Shown here: positions 5,330-6,882 of the stretch, piece after piece | Layout: each line of letters opens with the position of its first letter | Position numbering within the stretch: the stretch's first letter is position 1 | Assembly: GCA_019348365.1 (NCBI GenBank) | Contig: JAHWJO010000253.1 | Coordinates: 1 to 6,882, forward strand | Reading direction: 5' to 3' | Length of the DNA: 6,882 nucleotides | Source of the DNA: Armatimonadota bacterium | Lineage (GTDB): Bacteria; Armatimonadota; DTGP01; JAHWJO01 | Program-made: the position numbers and the translations under genes | Notes under the pieces: model-generated | The model's input: the letters and a program-made list of their open reading frames with translations, nothing else | What the model was told of the DNA's origin: nothing | Databases searched by the model: none

Positions 5330-6592
5330 TTATTCATCGATCCGTTCACGCACAGGAGCCTTCTGCGCCCGCGTGAACAGCTCCTCCCACTCCTTCGAGC
5401 CGTCATCCTCGGTGACGTGCAGCCGTACGCCGCGCTCGTCCACCGGCTCGTTCCCCCGCCCGAACTCCCGCCACATGTCCCAGATATCGGCGTAATGCGT
5501 CACCCGGCCTCCCGTCCACTTCACCGAGAGCAGCAGCCGGGGTTTCGGGTGCTCGTACGGCTCCTCCATCCGGTACCGCTCCAGCGCGTCTTCGTCCACC
5601 TCCACCCCCAGGCCGGGTCCCTCCGGCACGCGGATGTACCCTCCTTCCACCTTCAGCGGCTCTTTCAGGAGCTTCTCCGGATACATATTCATGCAGGTGA
5701 CGGCGGGCCACTGTGCCATCGTCAGTACGACTCCTAGATGCATCGCGTGGGCGGTCGTCAGGCCGGTCCCCACGAGCTGGATGAAAAACGGTTTCTTCGC
5801 CTCCGCTGCGAGGGTTCCCTGCCGGAGCATGTTCGCCACGCCGCAGGCGCACACGAACCCGTCGCAGACCTCCTCCCGCACGGCGGTCATGAACGGCGGC
5901 TCGCCGAAGTGCATCGCGATGGGAGTCTGCACTTGCTGCCGGATCTTCCGGCTCCCCTCGATGTCGCCCTGGGGGATCGGCGTCTCGAAGATCGCCACCC
6001 AGGGGTATCGCCGCTCGATCTCCTTCAGGATCGGTATGGCGTGGCCCGCGTTGAGGAGAAAGGCGTTCGCGTCGCTGTCGAACCGGAAGTGCGGCGGCAC
6101 GAACGCGTTCAGCGCATCGAGCTGCTCCAGGATGTCGAACCAGGGGCGGTGCTTCGTCTTGAACGCCGTGTACCCCTCCGCGAGCGCGTCTTTCACCTCG
6201 CTCACCCACGCTTCGGCGGACATATCGATGGCCCACCACGCGATGGGGCAATAGTCCCGCACCTTGCGGCCCATCAGCGCGTGGCTGGGGACTCCCATCG
6301 CTTTCCCGGCGAGGTCGTAGACCGCCATCTGGAGCCCCGCGCCGAGCGTGTCGTCGCCCAGCAGGCTCGCCGGATTCTCCCCGATCACCCGGTTCGCCGC
6401 CGCCTCCGACACGCGCCCCCAGGTGTAGTGCGGCAGCGTCTCGCCGTAGCCCACCAGGTCGGAGTTGGTGAGGACCCGGCATACTTCCACGATGCTCCAG
6501 TTATACACCTCGCGGGCGGTCCACTGCTTCGGGACCGGATGGAACGGGAGGTTCAGCGTGATCCGCTCGACGGCGGTGATCTGTAGAGGCAT
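5330..6592 (-). CDS. Mandelate racemase/muconate lactonizing enzyme family protein (enolase superfamily)
   Basis: The product has 420 residues. Residues 1-120 form the capping domain (ITAVERITLNLPF, then GYGETLPHYTWG, and LQMAVYDLAGKAMGVPSHALMG). The barrel follows: KTK at 145-147 is the KxK base motif of the second strand; D174 in DSDANAF, E203 in FETPIP and E231 in HFGEPP fit the three magnesium ligands. EPLKVEGGYIRVPEGPGLGV (311-330) is the usual closing loop. Family enzymes draw a proton from beside a carboxylate and then racemise, cycloisomerise or dehydrate, commonly on sugar acids. The substrate is not evident here. The sixth-strand region (CDGFVCACG 243-251) shows neither the Lys nor the Asp normally opposite KxK, and no His stands where mandelate racemase has His297. 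Residues about 350-420 are a tail beyond the usual domain. No signal peptide is visible. The start is fixed by AAAGGA five bases upstream. Confidence 0.9.
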   Translation of the reverse strand: MPLQITAVERITLNLPFHPVPKQWTAREVYNWSIVEVCRVLTNSDLVGYGETLPHYTWGRVSEAAANRVIGENPASLLGDDTLGAGLQMAVYDLAGKAMGVPSHALMGRKVRDYCPIAWWAIDMSAEAWVSEVKDALAEGYTAFKTKHRPWFDILEQLDALNAFVPPHFRFDSDANAFLLNAGHAIPILKEIERRYPWVAIFETPIPQGDIEGSRKIRQQVQTPIAMHFGEPPFMTAVREEVCDGFVCACGVANMLRQGTLAAEAKKPFFIQLVGTGLTTAHAMHLGVVLTMAQWPAVTCMNMYPEKLLKEPLKVEGGYIRVPEGPGLGVEVDEDALERYRMEEPYEHPKPRLLLSVKWTGGRVTHYADIWDMWREFGRGNEPVDERGVRLHVTEDDGSKEWEELFTRAQKAPVRERIDE

Positions 6593-6597
6593 GGCGT

Positions 6598-6603
6598 TCC
6601 TTT
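6598..6603 (-). promoter_or_regulatory. Ribosome binding site of the enolase-superfamily gene
   Basis: Read on the minus strand, AAAGGA is followed by a five-base spacer and the ATG at 6592. This supports the annotated start, which also begins directly at the first strand of the capping domain. Confidence 0.75.
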
Positions 6604-6608
6604 ATTCG

Positions 6609-6628
6609 GGGATCAGGGATCAGGGGTC
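6609..6628. repeat. Short heptamer tandem repeat upstream of the enolase-superfamily gene
   Basis: GGGATCA occurs twice in a row (6609-6615 and 6616-6622), followed by the related GGGGTC (6623-6628). It lies just upstream of the minus-strand ribosome binding site. It may be a decayed low-complexity repeat or a small binding-site cluster; two and a half copies cannot decide. Confidence 0.5.
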
Positions 6629-6634
6629 GGTGGC

Positions 6635-6882
6635 CCTCATCCCCGCGCTACGCGCTGGCCCTCTCCCAATGCTGGGAGAGGGGTCTGAATGTACCACTTT
6701 ACGGGTCGGACTGCACTTTTGCTGTGAGGGGTGACTGATGAGTTCATCATTTCATGAGATCTGGTCGCTCTCACCCGGTACATCGGTGGCATTTTATCCT
6801 TTGAATCCGAAGCCGGAACGTCCCTCATCCGATCCCCTCTCCCAGCATTGGGAGAGGGCCAGCGCGTAGCGCGGGGGTGAGG
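6635..6882. repeat. Inverted-repeat element with 49-bp or longer arms, cut by the window end
   Basis: Positions 6635-6683 pair with 6834-6882 (sum 13517) with a single G-T pair at 6640/6877 and no mismatch. The right arm reaches the window edge, so the element may be longer. Each arm is itself a hairpin: CCCTCTCCCA pairs with TGGGAGAGGG around an ATGC or GCAT four-base centre (6659-6682 and 6835-6858). Each arm also holds the palindrome GCGC-TAC-GCGC or its complement. The 150-base core (6684-6833) has no convincing gene; it contains the small palindrome GATGAGTTCATC and a TGTACC/GGTACA pair (6690s and 6770s). A minus-strand TAAAAT (6796-6791) could be a -10 box for the enolase-superfamily gene, but no good -35 accompanies it. 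Confidence 0.88.

Noticed and set aside
5318..5332. Possible terminator AATAGCAGCTATT after the enolase-superfamily gene
   Set aside because: The stem is only five AT-rich pairs around a three-base loop, and no T-run follows on the minus strand.
5113..5376. 87-codon open frame from a GTG in the convergent gap
   Set aside because: It begins inside the hairpin, has no ribosome binding site, runs into the 3' end of the enolase-superfamily gene and matches nothing I recognise.
5738..6586. 282-codon open frame on the plus strand
   Set aside because: It is a shadow of the enolase-superfamily gene, with Arg/His-rich content and no family motif.

Overview
The window is GC-rich bacterial DNA with four complete protein genes. 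In order they are a secreted nucleotidase/nucleoside-hydrolase fusion (+), a Spo0M-like arrestin-fold protein (+), a Gfo/Idh/MocA-family oxidoreductase (+) and an enolase-superfamily (mandelate racemase/muconate lactonizing type) enzyme (-). No RNA gene, CRISPR array or transposase gene is visible. The host cannot be named from the sequence. The secreted 5'-nucleotidase, the sugar-type oxidoreductase plus enolase-superfamily pair and the many repeat-laden intergenic gaps suit an environmental bacterium, for example of the Armatimonadota, Chloroflexota or Planctomycetota kind. That placement is an impression, not a demonstration.

Layout. Positions 1-221 hold two small hairpins and a possible extended -10 promoter ahead of the 826-residue fusion gene (222-2702). 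The gap to the Spo0M-like gene (2983-3741) is almost filled by a 247-bp inverted-repeat element with 75-bp arms. The gap to the oxidoreductase gene (3905-5044) is almost filled by a second, unrelated inverted-repeat element with perfect 35-bp arms. The convergent gap 5045-5329 carries a GC-rich hairpin sharing its core with the one near position 35, followed by less GC-rich DNA of unknown origin. The enolase-superfamily gene runs 6592 to 5330 on the minus strand. Upstream of it lie a short heptamer repeat and a third inverted-repeat element with at least 49-bp arms that runs off the window end.

How the genes may work together. The fusion protein looks built to strip phosphate from nucleotides outside the cytoplasm and then split the nucleoside into base and sugar. 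However, its hydrolase half lacks one of the usual calcium-binding aspartates, so the second activity is uncertain. The oxidoreductase and the enolase-superfamily enzyme are both types common in sugar and sugar-acid catabolism, but they are convergent and not one operon, so a shared pathway is only a guess. The Spo0M-like gene has no evident link to its neighbours. The most unusual property of the window is that three of its intergenic gaps each hold a different long inverted repeat around a unique core, two of them with arms built from 8-bp periodic units.
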